Below the pieces are notes generated by a model that did not search any database, was not told where the DNA came from, and saw nothing but the letters and a program-made list of their open reading frames with translations. Below are positions 61,778-64,000 of a stretch of 64,000 nt of DNA, piece after piece (the first letter of the stretch is position 1; the number at the start of each line of letters is the position of its first letter). The translations under genes and the position numbers were made by a program. Origin of the DNA: Trabulsiella odontotermitis (GTDB taxonomy: Bacteria > Pseudomonadota > Gammaproteobacteria > Enterobacterales > Enterobacteriaceae); contig NZ_CP125781.1 in the NCBI RefSeq assembly GCF_030053895.1, positions 1,488,001 through 1,552,000 of the forward strand. Direction: 5' to 3'.

Positions 61778-61938
61778 GGTATTAATGCAATTAATCACGC
61801 GAGGAACATTTATCGCTAAAGATTTTTAGCGTTCCGGAAACGACTTCACATTTGATCAGAAACGGCGGGAGTAATTTTGCGTTTTGCGAGCCGCATTCCA
61901 CGCGTTATCTCAGGAATACGGCGACAGTCATGAAGGGA

Positions 61939-62448
61939 TTAAAATGCAGATTTTTCCAGACGATAGGCCCAGTCGTCATAGTGTACGCCGTCAATCTCGT
62001 ATGCTTTTTCCAGCATTTGTGTCCGCACGAAGCCGCACTTCTCCAGTACGCGCACCGAACCGGTATTGTCGGCCAGCACCCAGGCATTCAGCGCTTTGAC
62101 ACCCGCCTGCGTAAAGGCATATTCGCAGAGCGCGCGCACCGCTTCGCTGGCAATGCCTTTCCCCTGAGCCTGTGGGATAAACATATAGCCAATATCCGCC
62201 TCTTCACGATACTGCGGGCTGATTTTCAGGCCTATATCGCCCAGCGCGGTCGGGTCGTCATGGGTACGTACCACAAAGGTATGCGGGGCATTCAGGCGGG
62301 TGGCGAACAGCAGACGGTTATCTTTTTCAGGGGCGATGCTGGCGATATAGCGCATCACTGACGGGTCTTCACGCAGAACGCGAAAAAAGTTCCAGTCAGT
62401 AGTCTGGAAGGGAGAAAGGATAAGCCGGGTGGTGGTGATTGTCGCCAT
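61939..62448 (-). CDS. GNAT-family N-acetyltransferase, RimJ/RimL-like
   Basis: A 169-residue GNAT protein of the RimJ/RimL/SpeG type. TTRLILSPFQTTDWNFF lies at the N terminus, ADIGYMFIPQAQGKGIASEAVRALCEYAF contains the acetyl-CoA pyrophosphate loop (Q-x2-GKGIA, near 95), and WVLADNTGSVRVLEKCGF is motif B. The substrate is unknown (protein N terminus, polyamine or small amine). It lies between the HicA-like pair and yfcH on the same strand and is absent from this site in E. coli K-12 as I recall it. Confidence 0.88.
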   Translation of the reverse strand: MATITTTRLILSPFQTTDWNFFRVLREDPSVMRYIASIAPEKDNRLLFATRLNAPHTFVVRTHDDPTALGDIGLKISPQYREEADIGYMFIPQAQGKGIASEAVRALCEYAFTQAGVKALNAWVLADNTGSVRVLEKCGFVRTQMLEKAYEIDGVHYDDWAYRLEKSAF

Positions 62449-62505
62449 AACGTCGCCATTCAGATGAGTTGGCCTTTCACTGTATCATGAGCCTGTTGCG
62501 CGCAA

Positions 62506-63399
62506 TCAACCTACCACATCTGACAGGGCTTCTTCTAAGTCATACCAGCGGAATGCGAAACCGGCCTCTTCCAGCCGTTTTGGCAGTGCGCGTTGACCGC
62601 CGAGCACCAGCACCGAGGATTCCCCCATCATCAGGCGTATCGCGGTGGCAGGTGCGCGCAGCACGGCCGCGCGGTGCAGCACATGGCCGAGCGTGTGGGC
62701 GAACTGCTCGTTACGCACCGGGTAGGGCGAGACCATGTTAAACGGGCCGCGCAGGTCGTTGTCGAGCAGCCAGAGAATGCCGTTCACCATGTCATCGATG
62801 TGGATCCACGCCAGATATTGTCTGCCGTTGCCCATCGGCCCGCCAAGGCCGAGCCGGAAAAGTGGCAGCATTTTAGCGAGGATCCCGCCTTTCGGGGCCA
62901 GCACCACGCCGGTACGCAGCAGACAAACACGGGTATGATCGCTCTGCGCGCCACTGGCGATTTGCTCCCAGCGGGCACAGAGTTTGTGGGTAAATTCGTT
63001 ATGTGGCGGTTCTTCTTCCGTCACCACCACTTCGCCGAGATCGCCATAATAACCCGCAGCTGAACCACTGATCAGCACCGCCGGTGGCGTTTCGCTGGCA
63101 TGAAACAGGTCGACCAGCTTTTGGGTGATGTTCCAGCGGCTGTTGCAGAGCCGCTGCTTCTGTTCGTCAGTCCAGCGCTTATCAGCAATGGGTTCACCGG
63201 CGAGATTGATCACCGCATCGATACCGTCCAGATCCTGGCGATCACCGAGCCCTTTCCACAGTGAAACGCGATCACCCAATAGCTTGTGCGCCTTTTCGGG
63301 GTTTCGGGTGACCACCGCGACATCATGCCCCAGCGCGAACAGCCGGGGGATCAGATGACGTCCAATGAGCCCTGTACCGCCGGTTATCAGAATTTTCAT
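62506..63399 (-). CDS. yfcH: Nucleoside-diphosphate-sugar epimerase-like protein YfcH
   Basis: A 297-residue SDR-type protein with NAD(P) motif ITGGTGLIGRHLIPRL at the N terminus, SGSAAGYYGDLGE, and a C-terminal DUF1731-like domain (SVLVLGGQRALPKRLEEAGFAFRW). It matches E. coli YfcH in length and lies next to folX. Enzymatic activity is not established. folX is 18 bases upstream. Confidence 0.94.
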   Translation of the reverse strand: MKILITGGTGLIGRHLIPRLFALGHDVAVVTRNPEKAHKLLGDRVSLWKGLGDRQDLDGIDAVINLAGEPIADKRWTDEQKQRLCNSRWNITQKLVDLFHASETPPAVLISGSAAGYYGDLGEVVVTEEEPPHNEFTHKLCARWEQIASGAQSDHTRVCLLRTGVVLAPKGGILAKMLPLFRLGLGGPMGNGRQYLAWIHIDDMVNGILWLLDNDLRGPFNMVSPYPVRNEQFAHTLGHVLHRAAVLRAPATAIRLMMGESSVLVLGGQRALPKRLEEAGFAFRWYDLEEALSDVVG

Positions 63400-63417
63400 G
63401 CAACCTCCCGGTTGCGC

Positions 63418-63780
63418 TTAACGTCGCCAGCTCATCGTCATGGATACCGAGTCGGCGTACCGCAGCGCATGAAGTTTGTCGATCTCTACTTCAGCATAAG
63501 TGACCCAGTGATGTTCGCGTGCGATGTCGAGCACATCCTGAGTTAATTTTTCCAGCAATGAGAAACGGTTATCTTCAATGTGCCGGATGATGCTTTTGGT
63601 GATCGTGCGATAATTCAGCGCATCGTTAATGTCTTCGCTGTTACGTGCCTTATCGGCAGGGTAGTGGATCACGACGTTCACTATCACATCCTGACGATTG
63701 GCGATCTCCTCTTCCTTGATGCCGATAAAAGTACGCAGGCGCAGGTTTTTAATTCGAATCATGGCGTCTGGCTGAGACAT
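63418..63780 (-). CDS. folX: Dihydroneopterin triphosphate 2'-epimerase FolX
   Basis: ATG 63780 (MSQPDAMIRIKNLRLRTFIG) gives 120 residues, matching E. coli FolX; an upstream in-frame ATG is not conserved. The FolB-like tunnel fold shows IGIKEEEIANRQDVIVNV, DINDALNYRTI and HWVTYAEVEIDKLHALR with the catalytic Glu/Lys. It epimerises dihydroneopterin triphosphate to the monapterin form. Cotranscribed with yfcH. Confidence 0.96.
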   Translation of the reverse strand: MSQPDAMIRIKNLRLRTFIGIKEEEIANRQDVIVNVVIHYPADKARNSEDINDALNYRTITKSIIRHIEDNRFSLLEKLTQDVLDIAREHHWVTYAEVEIDKLHALRYADSVSMTMSWRR

Positions 63781-63824
63781 TGCTGGCTTCCTCTGTATCG
63801 TGGTTGCCGCCATGATACATCATC

Positions 63825-64000
63825 TTATCCGGCTTGCGCTTTTTGCAACGCCCGGACGGTTGCTGGTCGGGTCCGGATGCGCTCAAACCAGTTTTTTACT
63901 GCCGGAAAGTTTTCCAGATCAACACGCTGGCGCTCATGGGCATTCACCCACGGCCAGCAGGCGATATCGGCAATGCTGTAGTCTTCACCCCCCATCCACG
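63825..64000 (-). CDS. yfcG: GSH-dependent disulfide oxidoreductase YfcG, C-terminal part
   Basis: The last 57 codons are present; the gene continues past the window. The helical GST C-terminal domain reads GGEDYSIADIACWPWVNAHE and VKNWFERIRTRPATVRALQK and ends QAG at the TAA (63827-63825). E. coli YfcG, the neighbour of folX, is a glutathione-transferase-fold disulfide reductase. The tail here is about eight residues shorter than in E. coli as I recall it. Confidence 0.92.
   Translation of the reverse strand, partial: WMGGEDYSIADIACWPWVNAHERQRVDLENFPAVKNWFERIRTRPATVRALQKAQAG

Overview
The window is chromosomal DNA of an enterobacterium close to Escherichia, Salmonella and Citrobacter. Almost every core gene matches its E. 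coli K-12 counterpart in length, start region and local order, so the gene symbols for core genes are secure. A Citrobacter- or Salmonella-like species is my inference. Coding density is high, and the recognisable non-core inserts are small.

Region 1 (1-17356) is a nitrate and nitrite ammonification block. It starts inside napA and continues napG-napH-napB-napC (periplasmic nitrate reductase), ccmABCDEFGH (cytochrome c maturation), the convergent regulator narP, and then a complete nrfABCDE-nrfFG operon (nitrite to ammonia). In E. coli K-12 nap-ccm-narP and nrf lie far apart; here they adjoin. The nrfA promoter keeps the expected FNR and NarL/NarP spacing. NrfF and NrfG are fused in one reading frame, and nrfE has no ordinary start codon for its conserved first membrane segment.

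Region 2 (17357-21455) holds a three-gene Fbp/Sfu-type ABC importer behind a textbook PHO box. It is followed by the decayed 5' part of an exported, autotransporter-like gene and by tRNA-Arg(CCU) (argW). The 3' end of argW faces the nitrate/nitrite block, and gene order relative to E. coli breaks here.

Region 3 (21494-35105) is conserved core: yfdC, mlaA, fadL, yfcZ, fadI-fadJ with FadR sites, sixA, smrB, prmB-aroC-mepA-yfcA-epmC-yfcL.

Region 4 (35098-41074) is an accessory glycan locus. An AraC regulator is divergent from a four-gene operon: a DUF2264-type protein, a LacY-like sugar symporter, a GH88 unsaturated glucuronyl hydrolase and a DJ-1/PfpI protein. I judge this the best candidate for a little-described system. 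It is probably an intracellular pathway for a uronic-acid-containing oligosaccharide.

Region 5 (41080-60913) is core again: mnmC, fabB, flk, pdxB-usg-truA-dedA-accD-folC-dedD, cvpA-purF-ubiX, and argT-hisJQMP with nitrogen-control sites. It is interrupted at 44504-45399 by a peptidoglycan-hydrolase-like protein plus lipoprotein pair resembling an effector and its immunity protein. This pair sits beside the wreck of the core transporter gene yfcJ.

Region 6 (60904-64000) carries a HicA-like small protein plus DNA-binding partner (toxin-antitoxin-like) and a GNAT acetyltransferase, inserted between hisP and the core genes yfcH-folX-yfcG; yfcG runs off the window.
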